From: Megalobrama amblycephala
Taxonomy: Eukaryota; Chordata; Actinopteri; Cypriniformes; Xenocyprididae
DNA: 64,000 nt
Assembly (NCBI RefSeq): GCF_018812025.1
Contig: NC_063049.1
Span: forward strand, 6,199,013 to 6,263,012
Direction of reading: 5' to 3'
Shown: in pieces, positions 25,108-35,622 of the stretch
Position numbering within the stretch: the stretch's first letter is position 1
Layout of the letters: every line of letters starts with the position of its first letter
Notes under the pieces: model-generated
The model's input: only the letters and a program-made list of their open reading frames with translations
Told to the model about the DNA's origin: nothing
The model's database searches: none
Position numbers and translations under genes: made by a program

Positions 25108-26202
25108 TGTAACGGTGGCCGCCCCGATTTAACTTAAAGCATTAAAGTTTCAATTGTTCGGGCGCCAGACAAGTAAAAACTTGTCAAGAAAAAATAATAA
25201 TAATTTTAGTTTCCCGGTACAGCTCATAAACCACCGATACAAAAAAAAAAGAACGCCATTCAAAATGGCTTAAATGACAGTCACTGAATGAAGGCTTTCA
25301 GATCAAGATAAATGTTATTTAAAGAAAAAAAAAAAAAATGAACACAACAAGACAGTTACTCAATTCATTTTTCAGCAGAATTTGTATATTTCTTTTGTCA
25401 GTAACAACCAAAACACTGTGATTCACATTGCATAATTCACAATCGATTTTTCTTTCCTTTTAACCAGTTTTCATAGAAAATTACTAAATTTCAAACAACC
25501 ACAATATAAAACAAAAAAAACAAAACAAAAACAGACCAGCGATCATCTCGCTCAGTGTATTTGTAGTGAGGAAGCGAGCGTGTTTGCGTGCGTGTGTGTG
25601 CGTGTGTGCGTGTGTTGCTATGATTGCTGGCTGCGTATCGGCCACACTACTGGACAGAGAGCCCTGGAAATAGTTTGGGGATTTCAATGCGAATACCTGG
25701 GCAGGCGAGACAAACTTGGGTTACGTTGCACCCGGCAGATGAACCATTCCGGAGATCAATTCCGCCGTCACTCTGCGATCACGTCCGGTTGCCAAGGAAC
25801 AGGTTAGGCGATTTCCCGTGAGGTTAGAAGATGTCGGAGTCAACCAATGCGAATACCTGTAGTAGGCGAGTCAAACTGGGAGGTAGCTGGAGGTATGTTG
25901 CACCAGGAAGGCAAACAGTGCAGAGCTCAGTTCCTGACGTCACTTTAGGATTGCACCCGGTCAGCGCACAGAAAATCCAGCAACAACAATGGCAGGCCTT
26001 CGGTTCAGGTAGCATGTGTCCCACTTCAGTAACCAACACGTTTCTTTCTCTCTTTTTTTTTTTTTCTCTTTTACCTGTCTTCCTTCCGTTTCCCCTTCCT
26101 TTTATACCATTTCCTCTTTACTTCCTGATTGATCATTTCCGCCCATTTTGGAAAAGTAATTTGTATGCATTTTTTTTCCTGTTTTCTTTTCAGTTCGCCA
26201 CA
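25108..26202 (-). repeat. 3' LTR of the Gypsy-type element (1095 bp)
   Basis: Same ends as the 5' LTR, without the 285-bp insertion. Open frames at 25831-26328 and at 32895-33206 are the same LTR sequence read twice, not genes. Confidence 0.95.
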
Positions 26203-26214
26203 CTCTCCCCCCCT
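26203..26214 (-). promoter_or_regulatory. Polypurine tract next to the 3' LTR
   Basis: The minus strand reads AGGGGGGGAGAG immediately before the 3' LTR start TGTGGCGAAC, the expected plus-strand primer of an LTR retrotransposon. Confidence 0.85.
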
Positions 26215-26252
26215 GGAAAAGACAATCCCCGTTGGTTAAAAAGGGAGTATTG

Positions 26253-27480
26253 TCAGAAGCCAAGAAACTCCTCATCCTCGTCAGTAGATTCATGGAAAAT
26301 TTCCAAAAGTTTGGATTTTTCCAGATGATTTAACTCCTCAGCGGTGGGAAAACATGGCTTCAGATTACACACATGAGCGGTACGCACATCCTCACCAGTG
26401 TCTTCCAATGCCACACGATAGTTTACTGGTTCCAGCTGTTTTATTATTCGATAGGGACCTTTCCATTTGTTGGCAAGTTTAGCACTAAAAATGGTGAAGT
26501 GCACTTGACTGTGGAAAATGTCTCAGCCATACCCGATCTCTTTCGTTATATGTGACATCTCTTCGGGTTTTGTTGTAGCTACGGAGTTGTCTTACAGAGG
26601 CTTTCTTGATGCATTCTTTGGCTCTAGCTTGCAACTTAGCCAGATGTTCTGTGACATCGTAAGATGGAGCAGTAGGAGAAAGATTTTGCCCATGGAGCAG
26701 CTTGTCCATTGGTCCCTGTAACTTCCTCCCTAGGTGAAGCTCGGCTGGAGACATACCAATGGTTTCTTGCACCGCTGAATTGATGGCAAACCGTAGCTCA
26801 GGTAAGTGTTGGTCCCACCTTTTATGGTTATCATCCACGTATGCTGAAATCATCTGTTTTAACGTTCTGTTTACTCGTTCTGTTAAGTTTGTCTGTGGAT
26901 GGTACGCGGTAGTCATTTTCTGGGTGACTTTCCATTTTGCACAGATGTCTTGAAAGACGGCAGACATAAACTGCGTACCCCGATCAGACAGGATGAAATC
27001 AGGTACCCCCCAACGAGTGAGGATGTCTTCTCTGAGATGGGCAGCAACAGTTTGAGCAGTGGCCTTTCTCAAGGGGAATAATTCAACCCATCGGGAATAG
27101 TAATCCACGAACACAAGTAGATATTCATATCTTTGGGGGCTGCAAGGCAGAGGACCCATGATATCTACTCCCAACATCTCATTTGGGCGAGTGGTGGTGG
27201 TCTGTTGAATTTTCCCAGCAGGTTTGCGGTTTTCACTTTTCAGGGTTTGACATTTTATACACCTTTTCACATGCTGTTTGACAGATGTCCACATGGCTGG
27301 CCAGAAGGCGACCTGGTGTACTCTCTGGTAAGTTTTGTAAATTCCCAAATGACCACTTAAGGGATGGGCATGATAATGTTGTAGAATGTTTTGTATAAGG
27401 GTGGCAGGAACATAGATTCTATAGTGCACTTGTCCATTTGTCAGATGAGTTCGGTGATATAATTGGTCTTCAATTACTTC
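26253..27480 (-). pseudogene. Integrase, frame-broken near the C-terminus
   Basis: From about 27478 the frame gives an HHCC zinc-binding region (HAHPLSGHLG, then CIKCQ), followed by the catalytic core with Asp in GVDIMGPLP, Asp in LSDRGTQF and Glu in LTERVNR. Counting between the second Asp and the Glu gives 34 residues, one fewer than the usual 35, because the loop reads QTNLTE. After RDRVWLRHFPQSS the frame shifts by one nucleotide (near 26490), and the C-terminal beta-barrel-like region (KWKGPYRIIKQLEPVNYRV) continues in 26504-26253. Confidence 0.85.
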
Positions 27481-28470
27481 TTATTGGTCTTGCACAGAAG
27501 AATCATTTTCTGCTAGTGACTGAAATATCTTAGTAATTTCTGGATCTTTGTGTTGTTCTTCCCAGAGGTCTACTGCTGAAATTGGAAATCCAGGTTCCTC
27601 CTTCTGAGTGGAGTACAGGTGGCATCCAGGTGCAGAGTGCATTTGAGATAAAGCATCTGGGGCCTCATTGAGTTTTCCCTTTCGGTACTCAACTACAAAG
27701 TCAAATTTCTGCAGGCGGAGGGCCCAACAGATTAGTCGTCCCGTGGTTTTTGTGGAATTCATGACCCACTGAAGAGCTGAATGATCTGTAACTATTGTGA
27801 AGAGTTTCGGTTCCAAGTAATGTTGCCATTTTTCTAGTGCCCACACTATTGCCAGACACTCTTTTTCGGTAGCTGAATAATTCATCTCCGCTTTCGTTAA
27901 AGTGCGGCTGCCATAGACCATGACTTCCTCCAAGCCTTGCATTTTTCGTTGTGTCAACACCGCACCCAATCCTGAGTCACTGGCATCAGTGTAGACGACA
28001 AAAGGAAGCTGGAGATCCGGATGTCCCAGGATAGGAGGTGAGGTGAGACAAGACTTCAATTTCTCAAAGGCCTGTTGACATTGTGGTGACCAATGGAAAG
28101 TACGTCCCTTTTTCTTCAAGGCATTTATAGGCTCTGCAATCTGAGAGAAATTGAGCACAAACCGATGGTACCACCCTGCCAGTCCGAGAAATCGTTGCAT
28201 TTCTTTAAGGTTCTTTGGTGCAGGGTAAGAACGGATAGCCTCTACTTTACTGGGGTCAGCAGAGATGCCTTTTATGTTTACCACATGTCCCAGAAATATC
28301 AGTTCCTGAAGGCAGAATTTGCTCTTTTTCAGGTTGATGGTTAAACCAGCTGTGTGCAACCGGAAGAAGACAGTCTGCAGATCCTGGAAGTGTTGGGTGA
28401 CAGAGGGTGAGTAAATGATAAATGTCATCAATATACACGAAACATTCTTCCTCGTAGTTCACCTAGAACA
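27481..28470 (-). pseudogene. RT end and RNase H fragment
   Basis: The active-site stretch VYIDDI lies at about 28450-28425 in one frame, and the sequence that should follow continues in another, so there is a second break of one or two nucleotides right at the catalytic motif. The main frame (28431-27481, 316 codons) then covers the RT thumb (FLGHVVNIKGI, MQRFLGLAGWYHRF) and RNase H (VYTDASDSGLGAVL, ATEKECLAIVWAL, TDHSALQWV). It ends at a TAA stop at about 27481-27483, and the integrase continues downstream in the same frame. Confidence 0.85.
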
Positions 28471-30387
28471 GTCTCCATTAATCGCTGGAGCATTCTTCAG
28501 CCCAAATGGCATGACATTGAACTGGTATAAGCCAGATGGAGCGATGAAGGCAGTCTTGGACTTGCTCTCTGGTTCCATCGTCACCTGCCAGTAACCACTG
28601 TTGAGGTCAATGCTGGAGAAAATAACTGAGCCGGAAAGGGATTCCAAGATCTCAGTAATATTAGGTAGAAGATAGGCATCTCTCTCAGTGATAGCATTGA
28701 CCCTCCTGTAGTCCACACAGAATCTCAAGCTGCCATCTTTCTTTGGGACCAGGACAATGGGTGAAGCCCAAGCAGAGTGTGAAGGTTCGATGAGACCATT
28801 CTTTAACATTTCTTTAACTTGCTCTTGTACCACATCTTGTTTCTCTGGGGTTAATCGATATGGACGCTGTTTGATGGGTACAGGGTGGACAGTATAAAGA
28901 CAATGCTGGAGTACAGTTGTTCTTCCGAGCTGGAGGGTACAGACTTGAGGATTTTTCTCTAGGAGGTGAAGTAGTTGACACTTTCTTTCAGGAGGTAAGT
29001 GTGCTTGGTCTACTAGAGTCTTTATCAAAGTTTGGTCATCCAGATTATCTGGAGGCTGGGATACCGTTGTGATTTGTGGTGGAGGAATAGAGCTGAACAG
29101 TGAGAGAGTTTGGGCTGACTTTTTCCTGTGTGCTTTCTTTTCTAGATGCAGGATTCTTCTAGCAGGAATGCTAGCTTGTCCAGGCTGGAAAGGATATTCA
29201 TTGTTCGGAGTGGACTTGAAAGAATATTTTCCATCTGCAACATTGATCTGCAGCCCACTGGTGAATATAAAATCCAATCCCAAGACCACCGAGTACACTA
29301 GAGCTTTGGAGGAAAGGATGGCTACAGGTATGGAAAAGACTTGGTTGTGGAGGGTTATATCCATTTGTGTCCACCCTACAGGTACGGCAGTCTCACCATT
29401 TGCCAAGTAGAGGGGTCCAAGGGACCAAAGGCAGAGTGTGTCAGCGGAGGCGAGCTCTGTCCACAAGCTCTCATGTAAAAGAGTATAGCTTGCCCCTGTG
29501 TCAATGATAGCCTTTCCTGTCCAGTGTCCAATGGTTACAGGCACAACTAACTGCTGAGGTATGGACTCACGTTTAGAAGTTAAAGGTTCAGTTTTGGCAG
29601 ATGGCTGGGATGGAGGTGTGACGGTCAGAGCGTTACTGGATGGCCTTCCGCCTGTCTTCTGAGACGGAAAAGTTTGCTTATTTCCTGCAGTTTGATGTGG
29701 ACTTTGAGGTGTTGGGGAAGGCAAAGCGGAGTACTGTGGACAGTTACCAGGTGGATGCTGACCTTTACATCTCCAGCACTGGACGACTGGTCTTTCAGCT
29801 TGCCAGTTGGAGGTAGGTTTAGGTGAAGTTACTGTCCGCCCATCATAATGCAACTGTTGAGCATAGTCTTTTTCCAGCTGATGACCAAGTTTTACCAGTT
29901 CATCCACTGTACTTACTCTGCTGCGAAGTTGACTGGCGAGGTATGGTTTAATATTCTTTAGTATCATTTTAACTAACTCATTCTCTGTCAGTGAAGGTTT
30001 CCAGCGCTTACATAGAGCTCTGTACGTGAAAGCGAAATCTCTAATGGGCTCCTTTTCTCCTTGATATCTGGTGCGTACACGCTCAGCTAGCTCGTCTTCA
30101 TAGTCCTCAGAGAGAAATGCTGAAAGAAATGCTGTCTCAAACTCAATCCAGGTGCTAACAGAGGACCTTGCCACTTCCCACCAGTCCCGGGCGGTTCCAT
30201 AGAGGACAGTGCGAAAGGTTGCCAGAATGTCTGCATCATCCAAAGGGTGTAATGCCATAAAGTCTTGACACCTGGTTAAATATAACAGAGGGTCACTATC
30301 ATCCGATGGTCTGCCAAATGTGGGGAAGGTAAGCTTCAAATGATCACTCTTGACCACAGATGTTGGGTGCAGAGGAAGTGGAAACAT
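28459..30387 (-). pseudogene. Gag-protease-RT polyprotein, C-terminally broken
   Basis: An open frame of 642 codons. It contains a capsid-like region (about residues 30-175, with YGTARDWWE and YRALCKRWKP), a short CCHC knuckle CWRCKGQHPPGNC at about 204-216 with three instead of four residues before His, an aspartic protease with IIDTGASYTLL at about 294-304, and the start of reverse transcriptase (SPIVLVPKKDGSLRFCVDYR, then IDLNSGYWQ with the first catalytic Asp). The frame is lost just after the FGLKNAPA motif, where a small deletion precedes the YIDD active site, so the enzyme cannot be made whole. Confidence 0.85.
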
Positions 30388-31250
30388 AGACGGGGTTGTG
30401 TGGGGGCTGTTTCACCTTCTGCAGCGGAGGTGTAAATGGGTGATTTGGGTAAACTTTGAAAATCAGTCACAGTTTTCCCAGGTGTTTTGAAATAACTATC
30501 CATTTCTTCTTTTAGCTCTTTCAGGGAGTCAGTGAAGGTATTCAGTTGGACATTACATTGACTAATTTCATGGGTAAGTTGGTCACAGTCCTTTTGAACA
30601 CTTTGCTGCATGCTTTGAATGTCTTTTTGCACCTCTAGCTGCAATTGTTGTACCATGAACTGAACTTCAGAGACTATGGTGCGTTCGCTTTTCTTTAGTT
30701 CTCCTGTTACCATCACTTTCAGGGCTTTTGTCAGTTGATCAGTGTCCTCTTCTTCATTTTGTCTCTGAGCAGTGATCGTGTTCTGAAGCTGCTGGTGGTT
30801 GGATTTAATTTGAGCAGTCAAGGTTTCAATCTTGGCATCATGCTGTGAAGTTGCAGTTGCAAGTTCCTTGGTGAGTACTTTCAGAGCTTCGTCCTGCTGT
30901 TTGAGGTGATTAAACAGGGTATCCCAGTTCCCTTGTACTTGCGTTGACAATTGATAAATTCCTCTGCCAGGAGTTGGGAGAGATCCAGGCAAGTCCTGCT
31001 GTATTCCTGAAGGAGGCGACGTTTGCGTAGTTTCTGTGGAGGTGCACAACTGCATAGCATCGGTTAGTGGAGGAGCATTTTCCCCTGGTGGTGGAATAGC
31101 AAAGCGCACCTGGGCTCTTGGAGAAGGACTAGGAAAGTGTGTGGGTGTGGAGTAGAAGGTGGGAACATGAAGTGGTTGTCGAGGTTGTTGTGGGGTTTGT
31201 TGCACCGGGGCCCAATTGGGTGTTGCAATATCTGGAGGATCAATTGCCAC
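30336..31250 (-). CDS. Retrotransposon gag N-terminal region, coiled-coil rich
   Basis: An open frame of 304 codons after the 5' LTR. The first 110 residues are rich in Pro and Gln; about residues 110-260 are Gln/Glu/Lys-rich with heptad character (for example LKQQDEALKVLTKEL and VQFMVQQLQLEVQKDIQ), suggesting a coiled coil. It overlaps the next frame by about 52 bp in a different frame. The overlap could be a programmed frameshift site or a mutation; the sequence alone does not decide. Confidence 0.6.
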   Translation of the reverse strand: MAIDPPDIATPNWAPVQQTPQQPRQPLHVPTFYSTPTHFPSPSPRAQVRFAIPPPGENAPPLTDAMQLCTSTETTQTSPPSGIQQDLPGSLPTPGRGIYQLSTQVQGNWDTLFNHLKQQDEALKVLTKELATATSQHDAKIETLTAQIKSNHQQLQNTITAQRQNEEEDTDQLTKALKVMVTGELKKSERTIVSEVQFMVQQLQLEVQKDIQSMQQSVQKDCDQLTHEISQCNVQLNTFTDSLKELKEEMDSYFKTPGKTVTDFQSLPKSPIYTSAAEGETAPTQPRLCFHFLCTQHLWSRVII

Positions 31251-31840
31251 AAAAGTGGATGGTGATGGGGGGGGTATGGGCCATGGTTGACGTGTGTGTA
31301 AAATGGCAATGTCAAATTGTAAAATGTAAAAAAATAAAAATTAAAGGAAATACTGATGGGCCTGTGTAAATTCTTTGGGGAAAATGGGGCACCAAAATAA
31401 CAAAACTACAGAAGGATTACACTGTCATAATCCAAAAAGATACAGAATTTACCAGTTCACAGAGGTTTACAAATTCACAAGTTTTTTTTTTTTTTTTTTT
31501 CCACACAGAATTTACCCAACAGTTCTTAATGATACTTGTGATATTGTTAGTCACACCAGTCCCTTGACTTGAATGGCTTGACAGTTTTCCAAAATAACAG
31601 TTCACCAAAGTTCATAAAGCACAAAATACTCAATATCCAATTCAATTAAATCACACACACAAAAATAATGTTCAATGTCCAACCAGATAATGCAAAAGAG
31701 TTCTCAGAGTTCCCCAGCAGCAAGTATTCAAAGATCACAAATTCAAAATTCAAAAATCAAGTTCAAAGTCTTTGGTATTTACCCAAAGTTTGGGTTCAGT
31801 TCACACAATTTTTTTTTTTTTTTTTTTCCAAAGAGTTCAA
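31251..31840. other. Leader between PBS and gag
   Basis: Untranslated leader of the Gypsy-type element on the minus strand. It contains two T runs (as read on plus) at 31481-31500 and 31810-31827. Open frames here are not meaningful. Confidence 0.6.
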
Positions 31841-31858
31841 GTCCCTGTTCGGGCGCCA
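31841..31858 (-). promoter_or_regulatory. Primer-binding site, tRNA-Lys type
   Basis: On the minus strand, 4 nt after the 5' LTR, the sequence TGGCGCCCGAACAGGGAC matches all 18 nt of the primer-binding site complementary to the 3' end of vertebrate tRNA-Lys (UUU). This is where tRNA-primed minus-strand DNA synthesis would start. Confidence 0.9.
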
Positions 31859-31862
31859 CTTC

Positions 31863-32357
31863 TGTAACGGTGGCCGCCCCGATTTAACTTAAAGCATTAA
31901 AGTTTCAATTGTTCGGGCGCCAGACAAGTCAAAACTTGTCAAGAAAAAATAATAATAATTTTAGTTTCCCGGTACAGCTCATAAACCACCGATACAAAAA
32001 AAAGAACGCCATTCAAAATGGCTTAAATGACAGTCACTGAATGAAGGCTTTCAGATCAAGATAAATGTTATTTAAAGAAAAAGGAAAAAAAAATGAACAC
32101 AAGACAGTTACTCAATTCATTTTTCAACAGAATTTGTATATTTCTTTTGTCAGTAACAACCAAAACACTGTGATTCACATTGCATAATTCACAATCGATT
32201 TTTCTTTCCTTTTAACCAGTTTTCATAGAAAATTACTAAATTTCAAACAACCACAATATAAAACAAAAAAAAACAAAACAAAAACAGACCAGCGATCATC
32301 TCGCTCAGTGTATTTGTAGTGAGGAAGCGAGCGTGTTTGCGTGTGTGTGTTTGTGTT

Positions 32358-32395
<38 letters not shown>

Positions 32396-33277
32396 GCTAT
32401 GATTGCTGGCTGCGTATCGGCCACACTACTGGACAGAGAGCCCTGGAAATAGTTTGGGGATTTCAATGCGAATACCTGGGCAGGCGAGACAAACTTGGGT
32501 TACGTCCCTGATAGCACACGTACATCTCGGAGACGTCTATTTGATGTGTGTGTTTACGTCTGGAAGACGTATTATTTAGGTTGTTTGCTCATCTGGAATA
32601 CGTCTATAGGACGTATCCTGTCAGATGTCAAATAGACGTTTAGAAGATGTCTTTAAGATGTTTATGATTTAGAATGTATGTAAAACTGACATCTTAAAGA
32701 CGTCTATCAGATGTTTGTAAACAGCAGATGCTTTCCAGATGAAGTGATCTTTAACAGACGTCTTGCAGACGTACGTGTGCTATCTGGGGTTGCACCCGGC
32801 AGATGAACCATTCCGGAGATCAATTCCGCCGTCACTCTGCGATCGCGTCCGGTTGCCAAGGAACAGGTTAGGCGATTTCCCGTGAGGTTAGAAGATGTCG
32901 GAGTCAACCAATGCGAATACCTGTAGTAGGCGAGTTAAACTGGGAGGTAGCTGGAGGTATGTTGCACCAGGAAGGCAAACAGTGCAGAGCTCAGTTCCTG
33001 ACGTCACTTTAGGATTGCACCCGGTCAGCGCACAGAAAATCCAGCAACAACAATGGCAGGCCTTCGGTTCAGGTAGCATGTGTCCCACTTCAGTAACCAA
33101 CACGTTTCTTTCTCTCTCTCTCTTTTTTTTTTTTTTTTTCTCTTTTACTTGTCTTCCTTCCGTTTCCCCTTCCTTTTATACCATTTCCTCTTTACTTCCT
33201 GATTGATCATTTCCGCCCATTTTGGAAAAGTAATTTGTATGCATTTTTTTTTCCTGTTTTCTTTTCAGTTCGCCACA
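31863..33277 (-). repeat. 5' LTR of the Gypsy-type element (1415 bp)
   Basis: On the plus strand it starts TGTAACGGTGGCCGCCCC and ends CAGTTCGCCACA, matching 25108-26202. It is longer than the 3' LTR because of a 285-bp insertion at 32506-32790 and an expanded GT run at about 32340-32395. Confidence 0.95.
32506..32790. mobile_element. 285-bp inverted-repeat element inserted in the 5' LTR only
   Basis: Comparison of the two LTRs shows this block is absent from the 3' LTR at about 25723. It starts CCCTGATAGCACACGTAC and ends GTACGTGTGCTATCTGGG, an 18-bp terminal inverted repeat with one mismatch. The interior repeats AGACGT-type words many times, partly as inverted pairs. The flanking duplication is at most GT (2 bp). 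There is no coding capacity. Confidence 0.85.
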
Positions 33278-33525
33278 TGGTTTCTCTAGATAAGACCCTT
33301 ATTTCTCGTCTGGGATCGTGTAGAACGCTTTGAAGCTGCGCTGAAACTGTAATTTTGACCTTCAACCGTTTGGGCTCCACTGAAGTCCACTATATGGAGA
33401 AATATCCTAGAATGTTTTCTTCAAAAACCTTCATTTCTTTTTGACTGAAGAAAGAAGGACGTCTTGGATGACATGGGGGTGAGTAAATTATCAGGAAATT
33501 TTAATTTGAAAGTGAACTAATGCTT
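33278..33525 (+). repeat. Dispersed repeat that served as target for the Gypsy-type element
   Basis: This sequence (TGGTTTCTCTAGATAAGACC onward, through GGGGTGAGTAAATTATCAGG) is present in reverse orientation at 47240-47462 and 48424-48655. The left part of the same repeat, AGAAAATGAGTGATGGT, lies at about 25091-25107 on the other side of the retrotransposon. The family is unnamed here; it is a common fish-type short interspersed element. Confidence 0.85.
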
Positions 33526-33771
33526 TAACCACTGACTCATCATGCTGCTGCAAACAGTGAAAATGTCACAGTTGTGGACAGCTGCATTTAGGCATCAGAG
33601 TGGTTCCAAAGCAGGGATTTGTTCAAATGCAAAAGGGTCATTATTGGTCATGTGAATGTAAGTCACAAGTAGACAAACATGTACACATACTCTTCCCCTA
33701 ACCCTAAATTCATAGGGAAATGATAGGTGAATAGTGAATAGCACAGCAGCACCTAACCCTGGTTGTAAGCA

Positions 33772-34709
33772 TACAGTACAGTCCAAAAGTTTGGAACCAC
33801 TAAGATTTTTAATGTTTTTAAAAGAAGTTTCGTCTGCTCACCAAGGCTACATTTATTTAATTAAAAATACAGTAAAAAACAGTAATATTGTGAAATATTA
33901 TTACAATTTAAAATTGCGTACTATTTAAATATATTTGACAAAGTAATTTATTCCTGTGATGCAAAGCTGAATTTTCAGCATCGTTACTCCAGTCTTCAGT
34001 GTCACATGATCCTTCAGAAATCATTCTAATATGCTGATTTGCTGCTCAATAAACATTTATGATTATTTTCAATGTTGAAAACAGTTGTGTATTTTTTATT
34101 TTCAGGATTCCTTGATGAATAGAAAGTTCAAAAGAACAGCATTTATCTGAAATACAAAGCTTCTGTAGCATTATACACTACCGTTCAAAAGTTTGGGGTC
34201 AGTAAGAATTTTTATTTTTATTTTTTTGAAAAGAAATTAAAGAAATGAATACTTTTATTCAGCAAGGATGCATTAAATCAATCAAAAGTGGCAGTAAAGA
34301 CATTTATAATGTTACAAAAGATTATATTTCAGATAAACACTGTTCTTTTGAACTTTCTATTCATCAAATAATCCTGAAAAAAAATATTGTACACAAATAT
34401 TTTGTACAATTGTACATATTAAATGTTTCTTGAGCAGCAGACCAGCATATTAGAATGATTTCTGAAGGATCATGTGACACTGAAGACTGGAGTAATGATG
34501 CTGAAAATTCAGCTTTGATCACAGGAATACATTACTTTGTGAAATATATTCAAATAGAAAACAGTTATTTTAAATTGTAATAATATTTCACAATATTACT
34601 GTTTTTTACTGTATTTTTAATTAAATAAATGTAGCCTTGGTGAGCAGGTGAAACTTCTTTTAAAAACATTAAAAATCTTAGTGGTTCCAAACTTTTGGAC
34701 TGTACTGTA
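33772..34709. mobile_element. Tc1-type palindromic MITE (938 bp)
   Basis: Begins TACAGTACAGTCCAAAAG and ends CTTTTGGACTGTACTGTA; the two halves are inverted copies over several hundred bases, and TA at both ends fits Tc1/mariner target choice. A second, internal terminal-like motif TACACTACCGTTCAAAAGTT at about 34175 suggests two related elements joined or a diverged arm. It has no transposase. Confidence 0.85.
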
Positions 34710-34731
34710 TGTGAAAACACCATTTGACCAA

Positions 34732-35622
34732 TTAAAGATGCCCTTAGAATTGAAAATTGAATTTATCTTGGCATAGTTGAATAACAAATGTTCAGTACAT
34801 GGAAATGACATACAGTGAGTCTCAAACTCCATTGTTTCCTCCTTCTTATGTAAATCTCATTTATTTAAAAGACCTCCGAAGAACAGGCGAATCTCAACAT
34901 AACACCGACAGTTACGTAACAGTCGGGATCATTAATATGTACGCCCCCAATATTTGCGTATGCCAGCTCATGTTCAAGGCATTAGACAAGCGCAGCCAGT
35001 ATTAACGTCTGGATCTGTGCAGAGCTGAATCATCAGACTAGGTAAGCAAGCAAGAACAATAGTGAAAAATGGCAGATGGAGCAATAATAACTGACATGAT
35101 CCATGATATCATGATATTTTTAGTGATATTTGTGAATTGTCTTTCTAAATGTTTCGTTAGCATGTTGCTAATGTACTGTTAAATGTGGTTAAAGTTACCA
35201 TGCATCTTCATTCTTTATAAATCTCTCCAGCAGTGTGTAACGTTATATTTAGCCCTGTTAGCATACTATGAAACTCATTCAGAATCAAATGTAAACATCC
35301 AAATAAATACTTTACTCACATGATCCGACGCATGCATGACGAACATTTTGTAAAGATCCATTTTGAGGGTTATATTAGCTGTGTGAACTTTGTTTATGCA
35401 ATGTATTATAGAGTTGTGAGCTGGGGGCGGGGAGCACAAGCATTTAAATGGGACACTCACAGAAATGGCGCATATTTAATTATGCCCAAAATAGGCAGTT
35501 AAAAAACTGAATAATAAAAAAAAATCTATGGGGTATTTTAAGCTGAAACTTCACAGACACATTCAGAGGACACCTTAGACTTATATTACATCTTGTGAAA
35601 TAGGGTTCTAGGGCACCTTTAA
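34732..35622. mobile_element. TTAA-flanked non-autonomous element (about 0.89 kb)
   Basis: The left end reads TTAAAGATGCCCTTAGAA and the right end GTTCTAGGGCACCTTTAA. The inverted ends with TTAA at both sides fit piggyBac-type (or other TTAA-targeting) insertion. The interior is a recognisable cyprinid dispersed repeat (for example CGAAGAACAGGCGAATCTCA). Open frames in it are not genes. Confidence 0.75.

Larger units (their letters stand above)
25108..33277 (-). mobile_element. Full-length Ty3/Gypsy-type LTR retrotransposon
   Basis: An 8170-bp element on the minus strand with LTRs at 33277-31863 (5') and 26202-25108 (3'). It has a 4-bp target duplication TGGT at 25104-25107 and 33278-33281. 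The order is primer-binding site, gag, protease, reverse transcriptase, RNase H, integrase, polypurine tract, which is Ty3/Gypsy order (integrase last). Apart from an inserted element, a GT repeat and small indels, I count only a handful of substitutions between the LTRs, so insertion was recent. The coding region is broken by frame changes, a deletion and a stop, so this copy is not autonomous. It inserted into a dispersed repeat whose uninterrupted version is at about 48628-48672. Confidence 0.95.

Noticed and set aside
25831..26328. Conserved-looking open frame also present at 32895-33206
   Set aside because: Both are the same LTR sequence, so the apparent conservation is LTR identity.
31375..31892. 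Short frames ending in poly-Phe or poly-Lys
   Set aside because: Produced by T runs in the retrotransposon leader.
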